A stretch of 64,000 bases of DNA. It comes from Sphingomonas gellani (GTDB lineage Bacteria; Pseudomonadota; Alphaproteobacteria; Sphingomonadales; Sphingomonadaceae). The stretch is from contig NZ_FOCF01000003.1 in the NCBI RefSeq assembly GCF_900110035.1, forward strand, positions 372,001 through 436,000, read 5' to 3'. The notes under the pieces were generated by a model. That model saw only the letters and a list, made by a program, of their open reading frames with translations, was not told the origin of the DNA and did no database searches. Position 1 is the stretch's first letter. Each line of letters opens with the position of its first letter. A program made the translations under genes and the position numbers. This document shows positions 17,601 to 24,621 of the stretch, piece after piece.

Positions 17601-17901
17601 TCGCGTCCGAGAACACGGCGGTCACCTGCGCGAAGCCGTTGCGGCTCAACGAGCGCGTGTGGTCCAGGCCAGGTATGCCCGACAGCGCCGTTTCGATCGG
17701 GAACGACACCTGCTTTTCCACCAGTTCGGGGGACAAGGCGGGTGCGCGGACGTTGATCTGCACCTGATTGTTGGTGATATCGGGCACCGCGTCGATCGGC
17801 AGCCGATACAGCGAGACGGCGCCGATGGCGGCGGCGATGGCGGTGAGGGCCAGGACGAGCCAGCGCTTCTCGACCGCCCATGTGACGATGCGGGCGATCA
17901 T
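14677..17901 (-). CDS. czcA: Heavy-metal efflux RND pump, CzcA/CusA family
   Basis: Inner-membrane RND pump (1074 aa, full length) of the heavy-metal efflux subfamily, driven by protons and exporting divalent cations through CzcC. Diagnostic are the N-terminus (LYRLPIDAVPDITNNQVQI), the TM4 signature DFGLIVDGAVIIVEN with the Asp/Glu residues of the proton relay (the DFG...E pattern of Czc rather than monovalent Cus/Sil pumps), and the second-half GLIALSGIAVLNGLVMV. It lies directly downstream of czcB (3-base gap) and overlaps the CDF exporter gene. Zn/Co/Cd specificity is inferred. Confidence 0.93.
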   Translation of the reverse strand: MIARIVTWAVEKRWLVLALTAIAAAIGAVSLYRLPIDAVPDITNNQVQINVRAPALSPELVEKQVSFPIETALSGIPGLDHTRSLSRNGFAQVTAVFSDATDIYFARAQVGERLQGIADSLPDGVSPEMGPIATGLGEVYMWTVRLQHRADDTHRPGEPGQQPDGSYITPEGERLTTDEDRATYLRTAQDWIVTPLLKNVDGVAGIDSIGGFAKQYLVVPDVQKLAALHLTLSELGTALERNNSSIGGGVVDRNGEGLAVRSDALIRNQAELGRTVVATREGVPITLDQVATLRTGQAIRMGSASENGTEVVVGTAIMRIGENSRTVASAVAARLRSINASLPPDVVVQPVLDRTALVNSTIGTVARNLGEGALLVVAVLFLLLGNGRAALIAAMVIPITMMLTGFGMLRVGVSANLMSLGALDFGLIVDGAVIIVENALRRLAERQHAEGRLLSLDQRLATVAAAAREMIRPSVYGQAIIILVYVPLLTLTGVEGKTFVPMALTVIIALAFAFVLSLTFVPAIVAIWLSRRVDEEDGRIVTWLKRRYAPGLDRAMRRPTVTIGAALVSLAVAALAFASLGQVFLPQLDEGDLLIQALRIPATSVQQSQSMQVPIERAMSRQPEVRFVFSKTGTAELASDPMPPNATDMFVILKPRAAWPDPRLAKEELVSRLEGALAQIPGNAYEITQPIQMRFNELIAGVRGDIAVKVFGDDFAAMTRTADQIADVLRRTEGAADVKVEQTAGLPMLDIRVNRDAMARLGITAGDVQDTLTATIGGRGSGTIFEGDRRVPIVIRLSDSQRADLALLAQVQVPVAGGAYVPLASVADIRVVDGPNQISRENGKRRVVVQANVRGRDVGSVVADAQAAIGRQVRLPAGSYLEWGGQFENIASASARLKLVVPACFVLILLLLYGALGSVRDAAIVFTGVPFALVGGVLLLVVRGMDFSISAAVGLIALSGIAVLNGLVMVSAVQALVHAGMDRAQAARKGAMQRLRPVAMTALVASLGFVPMALGHGAGAEVQKPLATVVIGGLISATLLTLFVLPTLYGRFGQRPPQDNSTRATNHRETPDAA

Positions 17902-17904
17902 GGT

Positions 17905-19041
17905 TCAGTCCTCATGGCTCGCGTCGCCCTTGCCCAGCTCGGCCTTGAGCGTGAAGCTGCCGGTGGTCGCGATCCGCTCGCGCCCGGACAGGCCCGTCCG
18001 GACGATCACGCCATCGCCCGCCGCTTCCCCCAATGTGACCGGGGTGGCCAGGAAGCCGGTGCCGGTGCGGACGAAGACCACCGGGCGCCCGTCCACCGTC
18101 TGGATGGCGGTGGTCGGCACGCGGACGGCGCCGCTGGCATCGCCGGCGATCTGCACGGCGGCGGTCACCGCCTCCCCGACCCGCCAGGCCCCGTCGCGAT
18201 TGGGAAGCGTGGCGATCGTCGGCACCAATCTGGTCTGGGGATCGAGCGCGGGCGACACGAAACGGACCCGCGCCGTGCCCTGTCGCCCCGGCGCAGTCAC
18301 CGTCACGGCCGTCCCCGGCCGGACCCGCCCCGCATCGGCGGGCTGGAGGTTGAGCGACAGCGACAGCTGTCCCAGGCTTGCGACGCGGAACAGTTCGGCA
18401 TCGGCGGCAACCGTCTGGCCCAGCGTCACCGGGCGGGCGATGACCTGTCCCGCAATCGGCGCAACGATGCCGATCCGGTTCAGGCTGCCCGCACCGCTGC
18501 CGGCGGCGGACACCTGGCTGCGCGCCTGGTCATAGGCGATGCGCGCCTCCGTCGCGGCGGTGCGGGCCGCGATCAGGTCCTGCTCGGGCGATACGCGTTC
18601 CGCGAACAGGCGCTGTTCGCGGGCCAGGTTCGACCGGGCGAGCGCAAAGCGTGCGCGCGATGCCTCCACTTCGCCCTTCAGCTGCGCCGCCTCTCGGCTC
18701 TCTATCACGGCTAGGGTCTGTCCGCGTTGGACGGACTCACCCAGATTGCGGACCAGCGCGACCACACGACCCGACAGAGCGGCGGACACGATCTGCATGC
18801 CCTGCGGATCGCCCTCGATCGTGGCGGGAAGGTCGATGACGCCGACCCCGCCGGTCGTCGGCCGCGCGATCTGGATTCCCGCCGCTGCGATCCGGTCGGG
18901 CGACAAGGTGACGACGCCTTCCGCGGCATGGCCCGCGGGCGCTTCGCCGTTCGTGGTCGGGTCGCTGGTTTCGGGCGAGCCGCCGCAGCCCGCCAAGGTC
19001 AGGGTCAGGGCGATTGCGGCGCCTGGAAAGGGCATCTTCAT
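17905..19041 (-). CDS. czcB: Efflux RND periplasmic adaptor subunit, CzcB-like lipoprotein
   Basis: Membrane-fusion protein (378 aa) linking CzcA to CzcC. The start MKMPFPGAAIALTLTLAGC gives a lipoprotein signal with lipobox LAGC. Next come a biotinyl-lipoyl-like region (LSGRVVALVRNLGESVQRGQTLAVIES), a long alpha-helical hairpin (AAQLKGEVEASRARFALARSNL onward), the second lipoyl half (IVAPIAGQVIARPVTLGQTV) and a beta-barrel domain. An upstream in-frame extension exists but is not homologous. The ATG overlaps the czcC stop (ATGA at 19038-19041). Confidence 0.92.
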   Translation of the reverse strand: MKMPFPGAAIALTLTLAGCGGSPETSDPTTNGEAPAGHAAEGVVTLSPDRIAAAGIQIARPTTGGVGVIDLPATIEGDPQGMQIVSAALSGRVVALVRNLGESVQRGQTLAVIESREAAQLKGEVEASRARFALARSNLAREQRLFAERVSPEQDLIAARTAATEARIAYDQARSQVSAAGSGAGSLNRIGIVAPIAGQVIARPVTLGQTVAADAELFRVASLGQLSLSLNLQPADAGRVRPGTAVTVTAPGRQGTARVRFVSPALDPQTRLVPTIATLPNRDGAWRVGEAVTAAVQIAGDASGAVRVPTTAIQTVDGRPVVFVRTGTGFLATPVTLGEAAGDGVIVRTGLSGRERIATTGSFTLKAELGKGDASHED

Positions 19042-20312
19042 GGCAGTGTCTCCCCCTGCGGCACGGGGGCGGTCAGCCGCTCCAGCCGAGCCTGGGCGTT
19101 GTGATAGGTGGCCAGCGCGTCGATCGCCGCCAGGCGGGTGTCGGCCAGCGTGCGTTCGGCATCCAGCAGGTCGAGCTGCCCGAACTTGCCCTCGCGATAG
19201 CCGATGCGGGCGATCCGGGCGGCTTCCGCCGCGGCCGTCATCGCGGGTCCCGACGCCGCCCTGGCGCTGGCGGCCGCGTTCGCGACCTCCGCACGTGCGT
19301 CGGTGATCGCCTGTTCGACGTCCAGCGCCGTCGCGCGCCGCTGCGAATCCGCGCGCACGCGTTCGGATCGTGCTTGGGCGAGGGCGGAGCGACCGGCGTT
19401 GAACAGCGGGATCGGCAGCGAGACGCTGAACACGGCAGCGGTGTCGTTGGTCGCCGAAAGCCGACGTAGCGCCGGGCCGACGGTGAGGTCCGGAACGCGG
19501 GCGGCGCGGAACAATCGGACATTGGCGTCGGTGACCGCTAGATCGGCTTCCGCGGCGGCCAGCGTCAGGGTGCCCGTGGCAGATGCTATGGCGCTGGGTC
19601 CATAGGTGACGGGCGGCAGTGCATCGAGCCACGCATCGTCCAGCGGACCGTCCACGGGCCGGCCGATGCGGCGCGCCAGGTTCTCTCGCGTCGCCCCCGC
19701 CAGCCGCTCCGTCTGTTCCAGCCGTGCAAGCGACAGCGCCCGTGCGACCATGGCGCGTTGTTCCTCCAACGGCGAGGCGCGCCCCGCCTGCACGCGCACC
19801 TGTGCGGCATGCAGCGCGTCGCCGGTGACCCTATGCTGGTCCCCGGCAGTCGACAGACGCCGCGCCGCCGCGACCGCCTCCACGTACAGCTGTGTCACCT
19901 GATACCGCACATCCGCGGCGGTCATGGCGGCCTGAAGCTCCGCCCGCGACAACTGCGCATCGGCGACAGCTATGCGCGCACCTCGTTTTCCGCCCAGTTC
20001 GATGGGCACGGCGACGCCCAGCGTCGTCTCCGCGCTCCTGAGGCCGCGATAGGGTCCGCTGCCGACGACATTCTCCACCTGCCCCTGAAGGGACGGGTTG
20101 GGGCGGAGGGCGGCCGTCGTCCGGGCTGCGCGGGCCGCTTCGACGCCGGCGCTCGCCGCCTCCATCATGGGTGCGGAGCCACCCGCCGCCGCGACCGCCT
20201 GTTCCAGGGTCAGCGGCCCGTCCGCCATCGTGGCGGACGCGCGCTGTTGGCTTGCCTGCGCCGACGCCGCGCAAGGCACCGCGACGCAGAGCGCCGCGAT
20301 CATCTTCATCAT
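19038..20312 (-). CDS. czcC: Outer-membrane efflux channel, CzcC-like
   Basis: TolC-family outer-membrane factor (424 aa) forming the exit duct of the Czc pump. Signal peptide MMKMIAALCVAVPCAASAQA; two outer-membrane-efflux repeats with long helices, for example AAGGSAPMMEAASAGVEAARAARTT... and the conserved RYQVTQLYVEAVAAARRL, with the equivalent GYREGKFGQLDLLDAERTLADTR in the second half. The MMKM start was chosen because the signal peptide follows at once. The gene lies 56 bases after the small His-rich gene and is coupled to czcB. Confidence 0.92.
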   Translation of the reverse strand: MMKMIAALCVAVPCAASAQASQQRASATMADGPLTLEQAVAAAGGSAPMMEAASAGVEAARAARTTAALRPNPSLQGQVENVVGSGPYRGLRSAETTLGVAVPIELGGKRGARIAVADAQLSRAELQAAMTAADVRYQVTQLYVEAVAAARRLSTAGDQHRVTGDALHAAQVRVQAGRASPLEEQRAMVARALSLARLEQTERLAGATRENLARRIGRPVDGPLDDAWLDALPPVTYGPSAIASATGTLTLAAAEADLAVTDANVRLFRAARVPDLTVGPALRRLSATNDTAAVFSVSLPIPLFNAGRSALAQARSERVRADSQRRATALDVEQAITDARAEVANAAASARAASGPAMTAAAEAARIARIGYREGKFGQLDLLDAERTLADTRLAAIDALATYHNAQARLERLTAPVPQGETLP

Positions 20313-20368
20313 GTTGCATTGTCCCGACCGAGCATTCCGGGCCGGCTGCACAGCCGACCGGCGACGGG

Positions 20369-20698
20369 TCAGGCGCGCGGAGGCCTTTGCGCGACACTCT
20401 CTTCGGTCGCCGTCAGCATGCGCGTCGGACGACCGCCGGGCAGGCCAGCCGTGACGGGTCGGCAGGCCTCGGCCAGCGCAAGCGGTGGTACGCCCAGGTC
20501 ATGGCCGTGACAGATGCTGTGATGATGGGGCAGGCCATTGTCCCCGTCCGCTGGCACCTCGTCCCCGTCGCCCGGAGCGTGAACGACAAGCTCCACGCCA
20601 GCCAACCGCCCGCCCGCTTCCTCCGCGGCATGCGCCATGGCCGACCAGCCGGTCAGGACCAGCATCAGGCAGGCAAGGAATGGAAGCAGCTTGCGCAT
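20369..20698 (-). CDS. Small exported His-rich protein heading the czc operon
   Basis: I do not recognise a named family. The 109-residue product begins with a clear signal peptide (MRKLLPFLACLMLVLTGWSAMAHAA). The short mature part contains a metal-ligand cluster (LPHHHSICHGHD), a second Cys (AEACRP) and acidic stretches (PGDGDEVPADGDNG). A GTG two codons earlier (20704) is an alternative start. It is the first gene of the czc transcription unit, so a periplasmic metal-binding or metal-sensing role is inferred. The 198 bases up to the flotillin stop must hold the operon promoter; I see no confident hexamers or metal-regulator operator there. Confidence 0.65.
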   Translation of the reverse strand: MRKLLPFLACLMLVLTGWSAMAHAAEEAGGRLAGVELVVHAPGDGDEVPADGDNGLPHHHSICHGHDLGVPPLALAEACRPVTAGLPGGRPTRMLTATEESVAQRPPRA

Positions 20699-20892
20699 CG
20701 GCACCCGTGTAGCACGCCCGGACCGAAGCGTAACCCTTGCGTGATCCCTGTGCGTCGATGCGGTGGGGGACTGATATCCGCCGAACCATTACTTTCGAGA
20801 TGGCAGGTCGATCGTCCGTGCATAATTCTTGAAGGCGTGACGATCGCCCGACAAAGGCATTTCCCGCAACGCCGCGCGGACGCCCTGGCGAC

Positions 20893-20937
20893 GGAGCGGC
20901 GATCAGGTCGCCGCGCCGCTACCCTGATCGCCGCTCC
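20893..20937 (-). terminator. 15-bp-arm stem-loop across the flotillin stop codon
   Basis: GGAGCGGCGATCAGG (20893-20907) and CCTGATCGCCGCTCC (20923-20937) are perfect inverted repeats with a 15-base loop. The flotillin TGA (20905-20903) lies in the 3' arm of the RNA hairpin. No U-tract follows. It is the strongest hairpin I found in the window and probably protects or ends the flotillin mRNA before the czc operon. Confidence 0.55.
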
Positions 20938-22666
20938 CGTTCGCGGGCTTGATCCGGGTGGTCCACGTCGTCGAACTGGCGGAGCGGGACGGCTCGGCCT
21001 TGGCCGGGGTGCCGCTGCCCGCCAGCATCCCGTCCAGCGTTCCGCCGGTCATGCCCAGTTCCGCCATCAATCCGTCGATCAACGGCCCACCCACGCGGTA
21101 ACGCATGGCGGCAGCGACCGCAGCGTCCGCCAGATTCGGCTGACCGCCAGCAGTGGTGCCGTCGGCCGGGCCGTCGCCATGCAGGCCGCGTGCGTCGAGG
21201 ATGCTGATCTTGTCGATATTCTCCATCGGCTTGGCCGCCGCTGCGATGATCGCCGGCAGCGCGTCCAGCATCGCCCTGCGGATCAGCAGCGCGGTCTGCG
21301 CGTCGCTGAGGATGTTGGTCGCCTCGTTCAGCGAAGCCTGTCCGGCTGCATCCACCCTGAATGCCGCCTCACGACCCTCCGCGCGCACTTTTTCGGCATC
21401 CGCCGCTGCGGTCGCCTCTGTGCGCAGCGCGCTGGCGCGTGCCTCGGCGGCCTCCTTTTCGGCGGTGGCGGCGACGGTGATCTGCACCGCCTCCTCCTGC
21501 GCGCGCTGCGTGGCGGCGATCACGGCGACGTTCTTGTTGCGGTTGGCGATCTCGGTGGCCTTGGCGGTGGCAACGCTTTCCTCCGCACGAACGGCGAGTG
21601 CGCGCGCCTCGTTGGCGGCGGCGGTCGCGGTTGATTCCTCCTCGGACTTCTGCGCGGTCTGTACGGCGGTGGTGATGCGGGCGATCTCGATGGTCCGGTC
21701 GCGCTCGATGGTCGCGGTCTGGATGGCGCCGTCGCGCGCGATGGTGGCGGTCCGGACCACCTTGTCCGCCTCCGTCTGGGCAACCGTCTGCGCCTGGGTC
21801 GCGGTGATGCGCGCGATCTCCGCCAGGCGCGTCTGCTCCGCCTCGGCAGTGGCGATAGCGGTCGCCTGTTCGGCGCGGCGCGCGGACAGCGTCTGTTCCT
21901 GCACCAGCCGCGCCTGTTCCGCCGCCTGCGCGATCTCCAGGCTTTGGTTGTTCGCCTCCAGATTGCGTTGCTCGATCGCGACGCGGTTGGTCGCGACGAT
22001 GTCGTTCCTGATCTTCTTTCGCTCCTCGATCGTGCGGGTGAGCACGGTCAGCCCCTCCGCGTCGAAGGCGTTGTTCTCGTTGAAATGCTCGAACGCGGTC
22101 TGGTCGAAATGGGTGATGCTGACCGACTCCAGGTGAAAGCCGTTCATGTCCAGATCGGTCATCAGTGCTTCCTGTACCTTCTGGATGAAGTCGGCGCGGT
22201 TGGCGTGCAGATGTTCCATGGTCATCGTCGCCGCGACCGAGCGCAGCGCGGACACCAGCTTGCCGTCCAGCAGGGACTTCACCGCGTCGGCGCTGTTCAC
22301 CGAATCGCCCAGCGTCTGCGCGGCGGCGGCGATCGATTCGGCGTCGGGCTTCACCTTGATGTGGAACAGGCCGACCACGTCGACGCGCAGTTTGTCCAGC
22401 GTGATGAGCGCGTCCTTGTTCAGGCGCGACACCTCCAGCTTCACGGTGGTCAGGCGCACCTGCATCAGTTCGTGCAGGACCGGTATGACCATGATGCCGC
22501 CGTTCAGCACGACCTTTTCGCCGCCGAACCCGGTACGGATCAGCGCCACGTCCTTGGTCGCGCGGCGGTACAGGCGGGTCAGGATGATGCCGATGACCAC
22601 AAAGGCGAGCAGGACGATGCCCGCATAGATCAGCACGTTCAGAAGCGATGCAGGCACGTCGACCAT
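20903..22666 (-). CDS. Flotillin family membrane scaffold protein
   Basis: Flotillin/YqiK-like protein (587 aa) that organises membrane microdomains. It has an N-terminal membrane helix (LLNVLIYAGIVLLAFVVIGIIL), an SPFH/Band-7 domain about 35-220 (VVLNGGIMVIPVLHELMQVRLTT... FHLESVSITHFDQTAF), then a very long Ala/Glu-rich coiled coil about 225-450 typical of flotillins (AEAEQTRLAEIARITATQAQ), and a low-complexity tail. Start choice: the purine-rich GGGGGAG directly touches the ATG at 22666, too close for normal initiation, but is 9 bases from an in-frame GTG at 22657. Real translation may begin there. It follows the YqiJ-like gene by 29 bases, as in E. coli yqiJK. Confidence 0.9.
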   Translation of the reverse strand: MVDVPASLLNVLIYAGIVLLAFVVIGIILTRLYRRATKDVALIRTGFGGEKVVLNGGIMVIPVLHELMQVRLTTVKLEVSRLNKDALITLDKLRVDVVGLFHIKVKPDAESIAAAAQTLGDSVNSADAVKSLLDGKLVSALRSVAATMTMEHLHANRADFIQKVQEALMTDLDMNGFHLESVSITHFDQTAFEHFNENNAFDAEGLTVLTRTIEERKKIRNDIVATNRVAIEQRNLEANNQSLEIAQAAEQARLVQEQTLSARRAEQATAIATAEAEQTRLAEIARITATQAQTVAQTEADKVVRTATIARDGAIQTATIERDRTIEIARITTAVQTAQKSEEESTATAAANEARALAVRAEESVATAKATEIANRNKNVAVIAATQRAQEEAVQITVAATAEKEAAEARASALRTEATAAADAEKVRAEGREAAFRVDAAGQASLNEATNILSDAQTALLIRRAMLDALPAIIAAAAKPMENIDKISILDARGLHGDGPADGTTAGGQPNLADAAVAAAMRYRVGGPLIDGLMAELGMTGGTLDGMLAGSGTPAKAEPSRSASSTTWTTRIKPANGSGDQGSGAAT

Positions 22667-22695
22667 CTCCCCCAGTCAGCCACGCACCCCTTGTA

Positions 22696-23313
22696 TCAGA
22701 TCGATCGAAGAAACGTATCGTCATCCGCCAGCGCGAAGAAGCGCGCGCCGTCCCGACGTACGATCAGCACGGTGGAGCCGGACGCGATCGCATCGCGATC
22801 GTCATGGGGCTCGACCATAATGACATGGGCCTGCCCGTGACGGTCGACGACCTTGGCGCGTGCGGGGGCGCCGCGGCGGGCCGTACCCTCCAGCACCGTG
22901 GCGCGCTGGCGCAGCAGATCGTCGCTGGAGATCACGCTGGTTTCGAAACCCGGGATTATGCGGGCCAGCATGCGCGCGGCAAAGGTGTTGAGCAGACCAC
23001 CGACCAACAACGCGCCGGCGGTTGCGAGCGGCCATGCCAGCGGCGCTGCGCGCCAGCCCTCGGCCACCTGCTGGATGGCCACGCCCGCCACGGTGAAGCA
23101 GCCGAGCAGGGAGGTCAGCCATATCAGGATCGGCAATTCGCCGCCTAGTCCCAACCAGTCCAGCACCCCGCCATGCATGTCGCCGCCGACATCGCCGTCC
23201 AGGTCCAGATGCCCCAGACCCAGCCCGATCGCCTCGATCAGGCCGATGCCGATCATCACCACACAGGCGATCGTGAACGGCAGATACGGGACGGTCAGGA
23301 ACTGCTCCAACAC
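22696..23313 (-). CDS. YqiJ-like inner-membrane protein with OB-fold domain
   Basis: Partner of bacterial flotillins (205 aa). Membrane helices include FTIACVVMIGIGLIEAIGLGLG, ILIWLTSLLGCFTVAGVAIQQV and LAWPLATAGALLVGGLLNTFAARML. A C-terminal beta-rich OB-fold-like domain follows (LRQRATVLEGTARRGAPARAKVVDRHGQAHVIMVEP). I chose GTG at 23313 (LEQFLTVPYLPF); the frame is open far upstream but that part is antisense to the porin gene. TTG at 23310 is an alternative. Same-strand and 29 bases before flotillin, so the pair is probably one operon. Molecular function is not established for this family. Confidence 0.82.
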   Translation of the reverse strand: MLEQFLTVPYLPFTIACVVMIGIGLIEAIGLGLGHLDLDGDVGGDMHGGVLDWLGLGGELPILIWLTSLLGCFTVAGVAIQQVAEGWRAAPLAWPLATAGALLVGGLLNTFAARMLARIIPGFETSVISSDDLLRQRATVLEGTARRGAPARAKVVDRHGQAHVIMVEPHDDRDAIASGSTVLIVRRDGARFFALADDDTFLRSI

Positions 23314-23401
23314 GGCCAACGACCTATCACGCGGCCGCCGTCCTGTCACCGCGCGGACCGCGCCGGTGGGTCGGCCACGGCACGTTGAGAAAAAAACGCC
23401 A

Positions 23402-23418
23402 GCTATACGCGCGCTATA
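23402..23418. promoter_or_regulatory. Direct repeat GCTATA with 11-bp period upstream of the kdp unit
   Basis: GCTATA-CGCGC-GCTATA. Two identical hexamers one helical turn apart is the usual layout of OmpR-family response-regulator sites, and KdpE is such a regulator encoded in this operon. It lies 106-122 bases before the first gene of the unit, next to TTGAGA (23385-23390) and TATA-like elements. It does not resemble the E. coli KdpE T-rich site, so the link is inference. Confidence 0.4.
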
Positions 23419-23523
23419 TGCGATTGGCGGGAATCGATCTCGAATTGCTACGTGGCATGCGCCTAATCGCGCTCCCCTGAAGGCGTCGTCGCGGGACGGT
23501 CGCCGCACGAATGGGGTGCAGTG

Positions 23524-24408
23524 ATGAAGGTCCACCATGCGGTCGCGGCCGCGTTGTTCTGGCTGCCGGCCGCGACCGAGGCGCAGTCGGTGCAGGATGA
23601 CACGGTCGCGTCGGGAGAAACCGCGCCGCCGGCCGCGCTGCCAGCCGCGCTGACGGTCAGCGGGTCGGTCGCGGTCGTGTCCGACTATCGTTTCCGTGGC
23701 GTGTCGCAGTCGGATCGGCAGATGGCGGTGCAGGGCGGGATCACCGTGTCCCACGAAAGCGGCCTCTACGTCGGCACCTGGGCATCGAACCTGGCCGGAT
23801 GGGGCACGTTCGGGGGCGCCAACATGGAACTGGACCTGATCGGCGGATACCGGGCGAAGCTGGCCGACAATGCCACGCTGGACGTCGGGCTGACCTGGTA
23901 TGTCTATCCGGGCGGCGCGGACAAGACCGATTTCGCGGAGCCGTACGTCAAGCTGACCGGCACGGCCGGGCCCGCCACGCTGACCGCAGGCGTCGCCTAC
24001 GCGCCCCGGCAGCAGGCGATTGGCAAATGGTACAACAGCGGCGCGGATGCCGCCGCCGGCCTGTACGACCATCCCGGCGACAAGGACGACAACACGTATA
24101 TCTGGGGCGACAGCGCGCTGGCGATCGCCGGCACGCCGGTCACGGCAAAGGGTCATGTCGGCCACAGCTGGGGCCAGGATGGGCTGGGCCCGAACGCGAC
24201 CGCAGTGTCGCCCACCGGGTCCTATTGGGATTGGTCGCTGGGCGCGGACGTCACCTACCGGAACCTGACCTTCAACCTGTCCTATGTCGACACGGACATC
24301 TCGTACCGGCGGGCGGCCTATCTCCGCCCCAGCTTCAGCAAGGGGCAGGACGGCACCGGCACCATCGCGGGCGGCGAGGTCCTGGCCTCCCTGACCGCCG
24401 CCTTCTGA
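23524..24408 (+). CDS. TorF family putative outer-membrane porin
   Basis: Predicted outer-membrane beta-barrel (294 aa). Signal peptide (MKVHHAVAAALFWLPAATEAQS), a short linker, then amphipathic strands beginning with the family signature VSDYRFRGVSQSDRQMAVQGGI and ending LASLTAAF with a C-terminal Phe. GTG at 23521 is a possible start, but ATG at 23524 is better placed after GGGG. Position directly ahead of kdpFABC and same-strand spacing suggest it supplies K+ or counter-ion passage through the outer membrane when K+ is scarce; that role is inference. Confidence 0.82.
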   Translation: MKVHHAVAAALFWLPAATEAQSVQDDTVASGETAPPAALPAALTVSGSVAVVSDYRFRGVSQSDRQMAVQGGITVSHESGLYVGTWASNLAGWGTFGGANMELDLIGGYRAKLADNATLDVGLTWYVYPGGADKTDFAEPYVKLTGTAGPATLTAGVAYAPRQQAIGKWYNSGADAAAGLYDHPGDKDDNTYIWGDSALAIAGTPVTAKGHVGHSWGQDGLGPNATAVSPTGSYWDWSLGADVTYRNLTFNLSYVDTDISYRRAAYLRPSFSKGQDGTGTIAGGEVLASLTAAF

Positions 24409-24423
24409 CATCGGAGAACACCC

Positions 24424-24507
24424 ATGCAGGACATGCTGTGGATCGCGATCATGGCGGGGCTGGCGGCGCTGACGCTCGCCTTTATCCGCCTGTGCGACAA
24501 CGCCTGA
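24424..24507 (+). CDS. 27-residue single-helix membrane peptide before kdpF
   Basis: ATG to TGA encodes 27 residues: MQDMLWIAIMAGLAALTL followed by AFIRLCDNA. This is one hydrophobic helix with a short charged tail. It sits 15 bases after the porin stop and 11 bases before kdpF in the same direction, with GGAGAA five bases before the ATG. It is distinct from kdpF, which follows intact. I know no named family; a small subunit or regulator of the Kdp complex is possible. Confidence 0.65.
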   Translation: MQDMLWIAIMAGLAALTLAFIRLCDNA

Positions 24508-24518
24508 GGAGCAGACCC

Positions 24519-24608
24519 ATGACGCTCGACCTCTGGCTGGCGGCGCTCACCGCGCTCGGCCTTCTCATCTATCTGGTGGCGGTGCTGATCCGCCCCGAAC
24601 GCTTCTGA
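24519..24608 (+). CDS. kdpF: KdpF, small subunit of the K+-transporting ATPase
   Basis: 29 residues ([20 protein letters not shown] then AVLIRPERF). The single helix with the conserved ending Y-L-V-x-V-L-x-x-P-E-R-F is the KdpF signature. It stabilises the KdpABC complex in the inner membrane. GAGGAG precedes the start, and kdpA begins 13 bases later. Confidence 0.92.
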   Translation: MTLDLWLAALTALGLLIYLVAVLIRPERF

Positions 24609-24621
24609 AGGAGGCGGATCC

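Noticed and set aside
23314..23523. E. coli-type KdpE T-rich operator
   Set aside because: No TTTATA/TTTACA-like blocks; only the GCTATA repeat reported separately.
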